NCBI GenBank assembly: GCA_944326445.1
Contig: CALVDZ010000004.1
Location: forward strand, 1-64,000
Length of the DNA stretch: 64,000 nt
From: an uncultured Helicobacter sp.
GTDB lineage: Bacteria; Campylobacterota; Campylobacteria; Campylobacterales; Helicobacteraceae
Direction of reading: 5' to 3'
Shown here: in pieces, positions 23,527 through 32,835 of the stretch
Layout of the letters: each line of letters begins with the position of its first letter
How positions within the stretch are numbered: the stretch's first letter is position 1
Program-made: the position numbers and the translations under genes
Notes under the pieces: model-generated
Told to the model about the DNA's origin: nothing
Databases searched by the model: none
Seen by the model: the letters and a program-made list of their open reading frames with translations, nothing else

Positions 23527-25653
23527 CTAGTGGTGTAGTGCGAGGTTTTGCAAGCTTTGTGTTTGTGGATTGTGGTTTGAGTTTTTTGGAATGGATTGCG
23601 CGCGTGGCTTTGAATCTGTGTTAGATTCCGTGGAACTAGATTCTGAATCTAACTCCAAAACCTTGAATCTAGATTCTGAATCTGTGCTAGGTTCTACGCC
23701 GCTTGGGCTTTGCCTTTGTTCATTGTTTAGAATCTCTTTAGATTCTGTAATTCTTTTAGAATCTGTTGGGCTAGATTCTGTGTTTCCTAAATTCTCCGCC
23801 TTAGATTCTGAATCTACTTGAGATTCTACGCTTGGCTTTGTCTCGCCTTGTGCGGATTGTGTGAGCTCGCTATTGCAAACAAAAAAATTAGTCATGTGCA
23901 AGTGTGGGTTGGTTGCTATCGCAACAAACGCGGTGTGGCTGTGTAATCTTTGCGGATTTTTTGGAAGGTTAGCGGATAAACCGAGCGTGCCTTCCTCTTG
24001 GGATTGTAGATTTGTCTCTGAATCTTGGCTTGCCCCTTGGCATTCTAAGATTTTGGATGAGAAATCGTTGTTTTTTCGTTTCGCTACGCTCACATCAGCA
24101 GAGCCAAGCGAGGGGTGCAGGGAGCTACCTAAGCGGTAATGACTGCCGCCGACAATCAAACTCCCCGATTTTTCGCTCAAAGCTGAATGCCCATCCAAAG
24201 AATTGTTTTCTTGCAAAGAATAATCACCCACATACACCGCCCCCCCAAACGCCTTAAACAGCGTCACCACCGCCAAAATCTCACTCACTTGGGAGCTAAA
24301 ATACTGCGCCTGCGTGGAGAGATGGGCATTTTTGTTTGTCAAAAACGCGCTCAAATCTATCACGCCGCGCTCCCACTGCGCGACATCGCTCTCATAAGCC
24401 TGCTTACTAAGCTCCAGCACGGCTTTATTATTGCGCACTTGCCTCTGTTTAGAATCCCTATCAAAAAGCGCGTTTTCTATCTCGCTAAGCGCGGTGTTTA
24501 TGGTGTTTTGGAGTGTGTGAAATGCCTCCTTGCTAAGCTCTTGCTGAATCTTTTGGTTTTCTCTCAGGCTCACGCGGTTTAAAAGCGGTGCTGCGATGGA
24601 ATTAGCGATTTGAAACACGAGCGAATTTGCCGCGACATTGCTATAGAGAATCTGCCCTATGGAGCCATTGAGCGAGATGGTAGGGAGGCGCGCGGCTTTG
24701 GCGTTGGTAACCTTATAGAGCTGCGAGTGGAGCGCAAAGACGCTAGAGCGCACATCGGGACGCTCTAGCAGCACCTCGCTTGGTATGCTCTGCACATCAA
24801 AGCGCGCGATCGTGGGCAAGTCCTTGGGCGTATCCAAAAACTGCACAATCTCGCGCAAATCCCCATCGTTTATATCCAGCAGCACCAATAGCGCGTTTTT
24901 GTTTTGCTCATAGGTGTAGCGCAGGGATTCTAGAGTGTTTTGCTGCGTGATGAGAGTGGCTTTGAGGCTTTTGTAGGTATTGATATCGATTAAGCCCTTT
25001 TGGTATTGCTGCTCGCCAATAGATTCTATCTCGCGTAGGTTTTCAAGGATTTGGGTGCTTAGCGCGATATTGTAGGCATTATCTCGCAGGGTAAAATACA
25101 GCGTGCTCACCTCGGCTAGGAGCGAGATTTGGGCGTTTTGTAGGTTGGCTTGCGCGCTTTGCTCGTCTTTTTTGCTCGATTGACGCAGGGCGTTGAGCTT
25201 GCCAAAGAGATCGAGCTCCCAGCTTAGGGAGAGATTGGCGCTCGTGGAGTTTGTGCCCGGACGGACAAGGAGGCTTTGGCTCTGTGTGCGTCTGTCGGTG
25301 TAGTTTGTGCCGATATTGCCGTTTATGGTTGGGAACATCGAGGCGGTGTTGATTTTTACTTGCGATTTGGCTTGCTTTAGGCGTGAAGCCATAATGAGCA
25401 CATTGGTATTGCGCTCTAGGGCGATATCTAGGAGCGTATGGAGCTGCGCATCGTCAAAGAGCGCGTAAAATCTCTGTATGGGCGTGTGCTCCTGCAAATA
25501 TTGCTTGAGCGCGTCGTTTGCGTGGGTGTCGGGGTTTTTGAGATTAGCAAAGGATTGGGGGATATGGGTTTGGCTCTGCAATTCCTCAGTAGTGGGGAGC
25601 TTGGTAGAGCACGCACAAAATGCCATCACGCCTAATACCACAAACCACCTCAA
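23527..25653 (-). CDS. Outer-membrane efflux factor (NodT/TolC family lipoprotein) with a ~220-residue repeat-derived tail
   Basis: First gene of the efflux operon. A TTG start at 25653 (AAGGAG five bases upstream) gives a lipoprotein signal ending AFCAC. The core of about 485 residues has both outer-membrane-efflux repeats (LSLSWELDLFGKLNALRQ; IDLSAFLTNKNAHLSTQAQY) and ends near KAFGGAVYVGDYS. The remaining sequence, from about 24,190 down to 23,527, begins GHSALSEKSGSLIVGG and is family A repeat plus AGAWTCT-rich DNA rich in DSES/TES, without any known domain. Normal family members stop where the repeat starts. The tail is open to the end. Confidence 0.9.
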   Translation of the reverse strand: MRWFVVLGVMAFCACSTKLPTTEELQSQTHIPQSFANLKNPDTHANDALKQYLQEHTPIQRFYALFDDAQLHTLLDIALERNTNVLIMASRLKQAKSQVKINTASMFPTINGNIGTNYTDRRTQSQSLLVRPGTNSTSANLSLSWELDLFGKLNALRQSSKKDEQSAQANLQNAQISLLAEVSTLYFTLRDNAYNIALSTQILENLREIESIGEQQYQKGLIDINTYKSLKATLITQQNTLESLRYTYEQNKNALLVLLDINDGDLREIVQFLDTPKDLPTIARFDVQSIPSEVLLERPDVRSSVFALHSQLYKVTNAKAARLPTISLNGSIGQILYSNVAANSLVFQIANSIAAPLLNRVSLRENQKIQQELSKEAFHTLQNTINTALSEIENALFDRDSKQRQVRNNKAVLELSKQAYESDVAQWERGVIDLSAFLTNKNAHLSTQAQYFSSQVSEILAVVTLFKAFGGAVYVGDYSLQENNSLDGHSALSEKSGSLIVGGSHYRLGSSLHPSLGSADVSVAKRKNNDFSSKILECQGASQDSETNLQSQEEGTLGLSANLPKNPQRLHSHTAFVAIATNPHLHMTNFFVCNSELTQSAQGETKPSVESQVDSESKAENLGNTESSPTDSKRITESKEILNNEQRQSPSGVEPSTDSESRFKVLELDSESSSTESNTDSKPRAQSIPKNSNHNPQTQSLQNLALHH
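24039..24192 (-). repeat. Family A repeat element inside the efflux outer-membrane gene
   Basis: Ends GGCATTC (24,039) and GAATGCCC (24,192); core near-identical to the copy at 293-417 through GGGAGTTTGATTGTCGGCGG and TACCGCTTAGGTAGCTCCCT. It is about 150 bp, with an extra segment (AGCGTAGCGAAACGAAAAAA on the minus strand) absent from the other copies. It is read in the same frame as at the left edge. Confidence 0.8.
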
Positions 25654-25842
25654 AGCCACTCCTTCAAAGCCATAGAATCTAGCGCGCAGTGTAGGGCAAA
25701 AAAGTGAAATGGGTGTGAAGTGCGCCATACAGATAAGCAATGATAAAATATTTGCAAAAGCTTTAGAAAAAAGTAGAAAATTTTAAGAGAGCGTTTTATA
25801 CAATTGCGCTTTCACTTACTCCAAGACGAAAGAAGACTACCT

Positions 25843-27645
25843 ATGCAAAACATACGAAATATCGCTGTTATAGCCCATGTCGATCATGGCAAAACAACAT
25901 TAGTCGATGGACTACTCACCCAATCAGGCACCTTTAGCGAGCGAGAGCAAATCGATGAGCGCGTGATGGATTCTAATGACTTAGAGCGCGAGCGCGGCAT
26001 CACAATCCTCTCCAAAAACACGGCTATCAACTACAAAGGCACGAAAATCAACATCATAGACACGCCCGGGCACGCGGACTTTGGCGGAGAGGTCGAGCGT
26101 GTGCTAAAAATGGTCGATGGCGTGCTGCTACTTGTCGATGCGCAAGAAGGCGTTATGCCACAGACGAAGTTTGTCGTCAAAAAGGCTTTGAGCTTTGGAA
26201 TCCGCCCAATTGTGGTGGTAAATAAAATCGACAAACCCGCTGCCGAGCCAGATAGGGTCGTTGATGAAGTGTTTGATCTCTTTGTGGCGATGGAAGCGAG
26301 CGATTATCAGCTGGATTTTCCGGTGATCTATGCTGCAGCACGTGATGGCTATGCGATAAAAAATTTAGAAGATGAGAAAAAAAATCTCGAGCCGCTCTTT
26401 GAGGCGATACTAGAATATGTCCCAGCACCCAGTGGTAGTAGTGAATCTCCTCTGCAAATGCAGATTTTCACACTAGATTATGATAACTATGTGGGCAAAA
26501 TCGGCATCGCGCGCGTGTTTAATGGCAAGGTAAAAAAGGGTGAAAACGTAATGCTTGCTAAGAGTGATGGCGAGAAAGAAAATGGCAGGATTACTAAGCT
26601 CATTGGATTTTTGGGGCTTGCGCGCACCGAGATAGAATCCGCACAAGCTGGGGATATTGTCGCAATAGCGGGCTTTAACACTATTGATGTGGGAGATTCT
26701 ATCGTCGATCCGAGCAATCCTATGCCTCTAGATCCTATGCACCTAGAGGAACCCACGATGAGTGTGTATTTTGCGGTTAATGATAGCCCGCTTGCCGGAT
26801 TAGAGGGCAAGCATGTAACGGCTAATAAGCTAAAAGATAGGCTGCTAAAAGAAATGCAGACAAATATCGCGATGAAATGCGAGGAGATGGGCGAGGGGAA
26901 ATTCCGCGTGTCAGGGCGTGGAGAGCTGCAAATCACGATTTTGGCAGAAAACTTGCGGCGCGAGGGCTTTGAGTTTAGCATATCGCGCCCCGAGGTGATT
27001 ATCAAAGAGGAAAATGGGTTGAAACTCGAGCCCTTTGAGCATTTAGTTATTGATACGCCACAGGACTTTAGCGGGGCGATTATCGAGCGGCTAGGCAAGC
27101 GCAAAGCCGAGATGAAAGCGATGAATCCAATGGGCGATGGTTATACACGGCTAGAGTTTGAGATACCCGCGCGTGGGCTTATCGGATACAGAAGTGAGTT
27201 TTTGACTGATACCAAGGGCGAGGGTGTGATGAACCATTCTTTTTTGGAGTTTCGTCCCTTTAGTGGCAATGTAGAATCTCGCAAAAATGGCGCACTTGTC
27301 TCCATGGAAAATGGCGAGGCGACAGGATTCTCACTTTTTAATATCCAAGAGCGTGGTGTGCTATTTATCACGCCACAAACTAAAGTCTATGTGGGTATGA
27401 TTATTGGTGAGCATAGTAGAGATAATGACCTTGATGTCAATCCAATTAAAGCCAAGCATTTGACCAATATGCGTGCAAGTGGGAGCGATGATGCAATCAA
27501 GCTCGTGCCACCAAGGGATTTGACCCTAGAGAGAGCACTAGAGTGGATAGAGGACGATGAGATACTAGAGGTTACCCCGCTAAATATCAGAATCCGTAAG
27601 AAATATCTCGATCCCACCGAGCGTAGGCGTATGGCACGCAAATAA
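25843..27645 (+). CDS. typA: Ribosome-associated GTPase TypA/BipA
   Basis: Translational GTPase of 600 residues involved in ribosome assembly and stress adaptation. G1 AHVDHGKTTLVDGLL, switch I ERGITILSKNTA, G3 DTPGHADFGGE, G4 NKIDKP, followed by domains II, III/V and the TypA-specific C-terminal domain. The start is set at ATG 25843 (MQNIRNIAVIAHVDHG), which matches family N-termini; the frame is open 13 codons further upstream. A TATACAAT-like box lies at about 25,797-25,804. Confidence 0.97.
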   Translation: MQNIRNIAVIAHVDHGKTTLVDGLLTQSGTFSEREQIDERVMDSNDLERERGITILSKNTAINYKGTKINIIDTPGHADFGGEVERVLKMVDGVLLLVDAQEGVMPQTKFVVKKALSFGIRPIVVVNKIDKPAAEPDRVVDEVFDLFVAMEASDYQLDFPVIYAAARDGYAIKNLEDEKKNLEPLFEAILEYVPAPSGSSESPLQMQIFTLDYDNYVGKIGIARVFNGKVKKGENVMLAKSDGEKENGRITKLIGFLGLARTEIESAQAGDIVAIAGFNTIDVGDSIVDPSNPMPLDPMHLEEPTMSVYFAVNDSPLAGLEGKHVTANKLKDRLLKEMQTNIAMKCEEMGEGKFRVSGRGELQITILAENLRREGFEFSISRPEVIIKEENGLKLEPFEHLVIDTPQDFSGAIIERLGKRKAEMKAMNPMGDGYTRLEFEIPARGLIGYRSEFLTDTKGEGVMNHSFLEFRPFSGNVESRKNGALVSMENGEATGFSLFNIQERGVLFITPQTKVYVGMIIGEHSRDNDLDVNPIKAKHLTNMRASGSDDAIKLVPPRDLTLERALEWIEDDEILEVTPLNIRIRKKYLDPTERRRMARK

Positions 27646-27683
27646 AGTGCAATCACAGAATCTAGATTCATAAAGGAGGCAAT

Positions 27684-28319
27684 ATGGATACACAAAAAAA
27701 TAAATTTTTAGAGGGTGTGGCTATGCGCCACGCGTGCAAGGAATTTGATGAAAGCAAAAAAATTCCAGCAGAGCAGTTTGAGGAGATTTTACAGGTAGGC
27801 TATGCTGCGCCAAGCTCATTTGGTATGGAGCCTACGCGTCTTGTAGTAGTGAGGGACCCAAAGGCGCGAGAGGAGATTCGCGCACTATGCTGGGATCAGC
27901 GACAGATCACAACTGCTTCAGAACTTGTGCTGTTTAAAACACTCAAGACTGATTTGCTTGCACACACAAATTATGTGCAAAATGCTTTCGCACGCAAACA
28001 AAAAACTCCCGAACAAGTAGAAGCGTATAAAAAACGTTATAGTGGCTACCTCGCTGCACGCGGTTATGATGACTATACGATAGGCTACTGGGCGGCGTTG
28101 CAGAGCTATATCATCGCTACTTCGATGATGGATTATGCCTCATACTTGGGGATTGATACCTGTATGATTGAGGGGTTTGAAAAGCCCGAGTTAGAATCCT
28201 ACCTCGGACTTGATAGAGAGCAGGAGCAAATCACGCTCTTATTAGCCTTTGGCTATCGTATCAAGCCCCAATCCAAGCGATATAGAATTGATTTTAATGA
28301 ATTTGTGCAATACAAGTAA
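27684..28319 (+). CDS. NAD(P)H-dependent nitroreductase family protein
   Basis: 211-residue FMN-dependent oxidoreductase of the NfsB/RdxA/FrxA superfamily. Seen: RHACKEFDESKKI (FMN phosphate contact), YAAPSSFGMEPTRLVVV and IDTCMIEGFEKPELE with the ...LLAFGYR end. The best-known relatives (H. pylori RdxA and FrxA) activate metronidazole. The SSFGMEP and MIEGF motifs sit closer to FrxA/NfsB than to RdxA by eye. ATG 27684 has AAAGGAGG upstream. Confidence 0.88.
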   Translation: MDTQKNKFLEGVAMRHACKEFDESKKIPAEQFEEILQVGYAAPSSFGMEPTRLVVVRDPKAREEIRALCWDQRQITTASELVLFKTLKTDLLAHTNYVQNAFARKQKTPEQVEAYKKRYSGYLAARGYDDYTIGYWAALQSYIIATSMMDYASYLGIDTCMIEGFEKPELESYLGLDREQEQITLLLAFGYRIKPQSKRYRIDFNEFVQYK

Positions 28320-28328
28320 GGAGTATGT

Positions 28329-30698
28329 ATGCTAGATGTGATCACGGTTGTTAAGCGCAGTGGGCGGATAGAGACCCTTGATATATCAAAGATTCAAAAA
28401 TACACGGCTAGTGCGGTCGAAGGGCTGGAGGGAGTCAATCAGAGCGAGCTAGAAGTCGATGCGAAGATTCACTTCAAGGATAAAATCACCACAGAGCAGA
28501 TTCAAAAGACACTTATCCAAACAGCAGTTGATAAAATCGATATTGACGCGCCCAATTGGACTTTTGTCGCGGCACGTTTGTTTTTGTATGATCTCTATCA
28601 TAAAGTCTCTGGTTACACAGGGTATAAAAAGCTCAAAGACTATTTTGATCTGGGTGAGAATGAGGGCAAGATCCTCAAAGGATTGAAAGAAAAATTTGAT
28701 TTGGAACTATTAGATTCTAAGATCGATCCAAGTCGCGATCTGCAATTTAACTACCTCGGGATAAAAACCCTCTATGATCGCTATTTGCTCAAAGACAAAA
28801 ACAATCATCCCATAGAATTACCTCAACATATGTTTATGGCAATCGCGATGTTTTTGGCGCAAAATGAAAAAGAGCCAAATGAGTGGGCTATTAGATTCTA
28901 TGATATGATCTCTAAGTTTGAAGTTATCTGCGCCACACCCACACTTGCCAATGCACGCACCACACGCCACCAGCTAAGCTCCTGCTATGTGGGAAGCACG
29001 CCAGATAATATCGAGGGGATTTTTGACGCGTATAAAGAGATGGCACTACTTAGCAAATACGGCGGGGGCATTGGCTGGGATCTAAGCCGAGTGCGAGGGC
29101 TAGGGAGCTTTATCGATGGGCATAAAAATGCCGCGGGTGGCGTCGTGCCGTTTTTGAAAATCGCTAATGATGTGGCGATTGCCGTGGATCAGCTAGGCAC
29201 GCGCAAGGGCGCGATCGCTACCTACCTAGAAGTGTGGCACACCGATGTGGGGGACTTCATCGATTTGCGCAAAAATTCTGGCGAGGAGAGGCGACGCACA
29301 CACGATCTTTTCCCGGCGTTGTGGATTTGCGATCTCTTTATGAAGCGCGTGGAGGCAAACGAGCTTTGGACACTCTTTGATCCCTACCAATGCCGCGATC
29401 TAACCGAGCTCTATGGCGAGGCGTTTGAAAAACGCTATGAGGAATACGAAAAAGATCCAAATATCATCAAAGAGCATATCAACGCCAAGGAATTGTGGAA
29501 AAAGATTCTGACTAATTACTTTGAATCTGGTTTGCCCTTTTTGTGCTTTAAAGACAATGCCAATCGCTGCAATCCAAACGCCCACGCCGGGATTATCCGC
29601 AGCTCCAACCTCTGCACCGAGATTTTTCAAAACACCAATCCCAATCACTATATCGTGGAAGTGGAGTTTGAGGACGGGAGCTTCGCGGAGTTTGAGGAGC
29701 ACGATGAAGTGCTTACCGATGGTGGTGTGCGCAAGAAGGCAAATAAGATTACAAGCATAGATTCTCTTAATGGCAAAAAGGTTTTTATCACTTCACGCAA
29801 AGCCCAAGATGGGCATACCGCCGTGTGCAACCTCGCAAGTGTGAATCTGAGCAAAATCCACACCAAAGAGGACATAGAGCGCGTGCTCCCTATTGCTATT
29901 AGAATGCTTGATAATGTGATTGATCTTAATTTTTACCCAAATCGCAAAGTCAAGGTAACCAATATGCTCAATCGCGCCATCGGGCTAGGCGTGATGGGAG
30001 AAGCGGAGATGCTCGCGACACAGGGCATCGAGTGGGGCTCTGATGCGCATTTGGCAAAAATCGATGAGATTATGGAGCTCATCAGCTACAACGCCATCAA
30101 TGCAAGCAGCGATCTGGCAAAGGAAAAGGGCGTGTATCCGCAGTTTGAAGGTTCAAACTGGAGCAAGGGGATTTTCCCAATCGACTTGGCTAACAAAGAA
30201 GCCCTGAAGCTCGTCAATCGCGATTTGTTTAACCAAACTTGCGATTGGAGCGCGCTCAAAACCAAAGTCACGCAGCAAGGTATGCGCAATGGCTATCTGA
30301 TGGCGATCGCGCCCACGAGCTCGATCTCCATCCTCGTGGGGACGACACAAACCATCGAGCCCGTGTATAAGCGCAAGTGGTTTGAGGAAAACCTAAGCGG
30401 GCTCATCCCCGTCGTCGTGCCAAATCTCAACCTTGATACGTGGAATTACTACACTTCAGCCTATGATATCGATCAGACTAAAATCATCAAAGCCGCTGCA
30501 GTGCGCCAAAAATGGATCGATCAAGGACAAAGCACAAATATCTTTATCCGCCTAGAAATCGCGGGCGGCAAGCTGCTCAATGATATCTATATGCTCGCGT
30601 GGAAGCTGGGGCTCAAATCCACCTATTACCTCCGCTCCCAAAGCCCCGATGTGGAAGAAAAAATGGATCGCAGCGTTGAATGCTACAACTGCCAATAA
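28329..30698 (+). CDS. nrdA: Ribonucleoside-diphosphate reductase alpha subunit (class Ia)
   Basis: 789-residue large subunit; reduces NDPs to dNDPs with NrdB (not in the window). N-terminal ATP cone (VITVVKRSGRIETLDISKIQKY), substrate-site Cys in LSSCYVGS, radical-site motif RSSNLCTEIF (Asn-x-Cys-x-Glu), second redox Cys in HTAVCNLASVNLSK, and the C-terminal redox pair CYNCQ. Full length for the Campylobacterales form. The 3' end overlaps the next gene's likely start. Confidence 0.97.
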   Translation: MLDVITVVKRSGRIETLDISKIQKYTASAVEGLEGVNQSELEVDAKIHFKDKITTEQIQKTLIQTAVDKIDIDAPNWTFVAARLFLYDLYHKVSGYTGYKKLKDYFDLGENEGKILKGLKEKFDLELLDSKIDPSRDLQFNYLGIKTLYDRYLLKDKNNHPIELPQHMFMAIAMFLAQNEKEPNEWAIRFYDMISKFEVICATPTLANARTTRHQLSSCYVGSTPDNIEGIFDAYKEMALLSKYGGGIGWDLSRVRGLGSFIDGHKNAAGGVVPFLKIANDVAIAVDQLGTRKGAIATYLEVWHTDVGDFIDLRKNSGEERRRTHDLFPALWICDLFMKRVEANELWTLFDPYQCRDLTELYGEAFEKRYEEYEKDPNIIKEHINAKELWKKILTNYFESGLPFLCFKDNANRCNPNAHAGIIRSSNLCTEIFQNTNPNHYIVEVEFEDGSFAEFEEHDEVLTDGGVRKKANKITSIDSLNGKKVFITSRKAQDGHTAVCNLASVNLSKIHTKEDIERVLPIAIRMLDNVIDLNFYPNRKVKVTNMLNRAIGLGVMGEAEMLATQGIEWGSDAHLAKIDEIMELISYNAINASSDLAKEKGVYPQFEGSNWSKGIFPIDLANKEALKLVNRDLFNQTCDWSALKTKVTQQGMRNGYLMAIAPTSSISILVGTTQTIEPVYKRKWFEENLSGLIPVVVPNLNLDTWNYYTSAYDIDQTKIIKAAAVRQKWIDQGQSTNIFIRLEIAGGKLLNDIYMLAWKLGLKSTYYLRSQSPDVEEKMDRSVECYNCQ

Positions 30699-31125
30699 TC
30701 CACTAATCCTCGCGCAAACCGACACGACCATCGGCTTTTTGTGCGAGAACCAAGCCCCCATAGACAAAGCCAAAAATCGCCATCGCCACACGCTTAGAGA
30801 AGCTAGGGATTTTGCCACTTTGCGCACGATTACGCGTATCCCTAGGGCGCATAGACGCTTTGTGCGTAGATCTAGACGCGCTAGCTTTATCTACCCAAAT
30901 GGCTGTGGCGTGCGCGTCGTGGCGAGCGAGAGCCCACACCAAAGCCTTTTGGGCTACTACCCGCTGCTTTTTTCCTCATCGGCAAACCGCCACACTAAGC
31001 GTTTTGACTTAAGCTATGCACTGCAAATGTGCGCTATGTATGTGCTAGATTCTAGAGGCTGGAGCGAGCGTGAGCCTTCAGTCATCTTGCGACTTGGCAG
31101 ACACAAAAAGCAAAAAATCCGCTAA
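30649..31125 (+). CDS. Sua5/YrdC/YciO family protein
   Basis: About 158 residues. Recognisable segment NPLILAQTDTTIGFLCEN resembles the PTDTVYG start of the YrdC fold, followed by KAKNRHRHTL, RRFVRRSRRASFIYPNG and LFSSSANRHTKRFDL (the S-SAN motif). This short divergent form is typical of a Campylobacterales paralogue rather than of full L-threonylcarbamoyladenylate synthase. The start is uncertain: ATG 30649 lies inside the nrdA 3' end without a strong ribosome-binding site, and TTG 30675 is possible. It may cooperate with TsaD (16,975-18,072), but that is inference. Confidence 0.7.
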   Translation: MWKKKWIAALNATTANNPLILAQTDTTIGFLCENQAPIDKAKNRHRHTLREARDFATLRTITRIPRAHRRFVRRSRRASFIYPNGCGVRVVASESPHQSLLGYYPLLFSSSANRHTKRFDLSYALQMCAMYVLDSRGWSEREPSVILRLGRHKKQKIR

Positions 31126-31151
31126 GCCCACAACACCACAAAGGAGATGTT

Positions 31152-31400
31152 ATGAGAATCGATAAATTCCTCAATACCACAAATATCCTCAAACGCCGCT
31201 CAATCGCGCAGGATATGTGCGATAGCGGGGTGGTAGCACTCAATGGCAAGCCCACTAAGAGCTCAAAAGAAGTCAAAAAGGGCGATACCATCACTCTTAC
31301 CTATCTCGAGCACACCAAAACCTACGAGGTGTTAGAAATCCCCACAACCAAAAGCGTGCCAAAGAGCCAAAGCGCGCTGTATGTGAGAGAGAGGGCTTAG
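31152..31400 (+). CDS. S4-domain RNA-binding protein (RqcP/HslR-like)
   Basis: 82 residues consisting of an S4 domain: MRIDKFLNTTNILKRRSIAQDMCDSGVVALNGKPTKSS, with the characteristic hydrophobic spacing. Related small proteins bind 50S subunits with peptidyl-tRNA (HslR in E. coli, RqcP in Bacillus). AAGGAG precedes the ATG. It follows the Sua5-like gene by 26 bp. Confidence 0.85.
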   Translation: MRIDKFLNTTNILKRRSIAQDMCDSGVVALNGKPTKSSKEVKKGDTITLTYLEHTKTYEVLEIPTTKSVPKSQSALYVRERA

Positions 31401-31957
31401 CAGAATCTGCTATGGATTTACAATCTAGATTCTGAATCTGTGCTAGATTCTAAATTTCTTAGATTCACATTCTCACGGATATTGTTTAGATTCACAGAAT
31501 CGCTTGTTTGCGCAAAAGAAAAAGGGGTGTTATCCCTTCCCCGCTCGCTAAAGCCCCGAAAAAGATAAAGCGCCACGTTTTTGCTGTGGCTTACGCTTGC
31601 AACCCGTTGGGTCTTTTTCGGCAAACGGGGAGAGTGCCTCGCTGTTTCCTTGTCCAGGCAAAACGAAGTTTCTTTAGAAAAATCAGCGGTGGCACTGCTG
31701 TCACCTTTTTCTTGATTTTTCTAAAGAAGCTTACGCTTTGCCACACACGACAAGGGCGAGTGTCGGTTGGTGCTATCGCACCTACATATTTTCTTTGATT
31801 TTTGCAGCGCAAAAATCCAATAAAAATCCCGTGCGGGACGCACCGATAAAAAGCGTAGTCGAGGGTGGGGGAGGGGAGGTAAAGAGTGCTTAGCTGCCCG
31901 CCTTAATTTACAAAAAATAAAAGGGAGTGACGCGGGCTTTACATCTAGTGTGTGAGG
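31401..31957. repeat. Repeat field: AGAWTCT cluster plus a family B copy
   Basis: 31,401-31,500 is rich in AGATTCT/AGAATCT. 31,500-31,830 is a family B copy on the minus strand: AAGGGGTGTTATCCC, AAAGCCCCGAAAAAG, CAAAACGAAGTTTCTTTAGAAAAATCAGCGGTGGC, AGTGTCGGT and a GATTTTTGC-AGC-GCAAAAATC hairpin. It then grades into a purine-rich AGGGTGGGGGAGGGGAGG tract (31,863-31,880). No gene is supported. Confidence 0.7.
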
Positions 31958-32619
31958 CTAGATTCTGTGCTCTGCGCCCTTTAGCCTCGCCCATAGCCAC
32001 ACGATGTGTGAGAGAGCCTTGCGCACGCGGTGTGCGCGGATAAAGCGTTTGTGATAGCGTGCGCGTTGGCGGGATTGCTCATCAGCGGGGACATTCTCGA
32101 GTGTGAGTCGCGCACTTTGGGTGGATAGGAGCGCGTTGCTAAGGTATTTGCGCATATAAAGTCGCTGCATAGCTGAAGCGTGCGGGGCTAGCTCTGCACT
32201 TAGGCTAGCGATGGTTTGGCTCACAATCTCGTGATCTTGGAGGCTTTGGGCGCGCTGCTGGGGAGTGTGCAAGCGACTGATAGAATCCTCCCGCTGACGA
32301 TAGAGCAAAAGCGGCTCATCGAGCGTGAGGACACTGCGCGCTAGGCTCGTGCAGGCAAAGTAGGCGAGCGCGTCCTCTGCCATATTTATCTTGCTCCCCG
32401 TATCGATGAGCGCAAACGCCCTCAGATACAGCTCGCGCCTAATCAGCTTGCCCCAGATATTCCAGCACAAGCCCGAAATATTGATGAGATAGTAATAAAA
32501 CATATCGATATTGGGGTAGTAGCGGTGCTTGTAGCAGCGCACCTCGCGCGTATGATCGCTATACCATAGCTTGTGATTGAACACAATCATATCAACGCCA
32601 CTCGCGCTTGTCTCTATAG

Positions 32620-32628
32620 CCCCCCCCC
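32620..32628 (-). repeat. Poly-G tract (G9 on the coding strand)
   Basis: Nine consecutive C on the plus strand. It lies at the junction of the two glycosyltransferase frames and directly beside the family R repeat. The coding frame is restored with 8 or 11 G. Confidence 0.95.
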
Positions 32629-32835
32629 ATTATTGTTTCATCGCAATTTGTCTTTAACAAATTGCTGCCGCTCGCGGGGAGTGAATCCCCGCTCGCTCCG
32701 CTGCGCGAACATACAATAGATTCTCTAGAATCCAAAACCCCATTTGGTGCCTGCGCGTCAGGCACGCTGCTTGGGCTAGCACCTTTGCTATAAACCGAGC
32801 TAAAGCCTATTGTATTTTTAGAATCCACTCGCTTA
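32629..32835 (-). repeat. Family R unit (R3) inserted in frame within the glycosyltransferase
   Basis: The minus strand reads GGCTTTAGCTCGGTTTATA, GGTGCTAGCCCAAG, GTGCCTGACGCG, TTCTAGAGAATCTA, GTATGTTCGCG, then hairpins GCGGGGA/TCCCCGC and CAATTTGT/ACAAATTG. It is translated without a stop as SSVYSKGASPSSVPDA...SGASGDSLPASGSNLL. The same amino-acid start (SSVY-KGASP-GVPDA) is encoded by the R2 and R5 units elsewhere. It separates the GT2 core from its C-terminal part. Confidence 0.85.
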
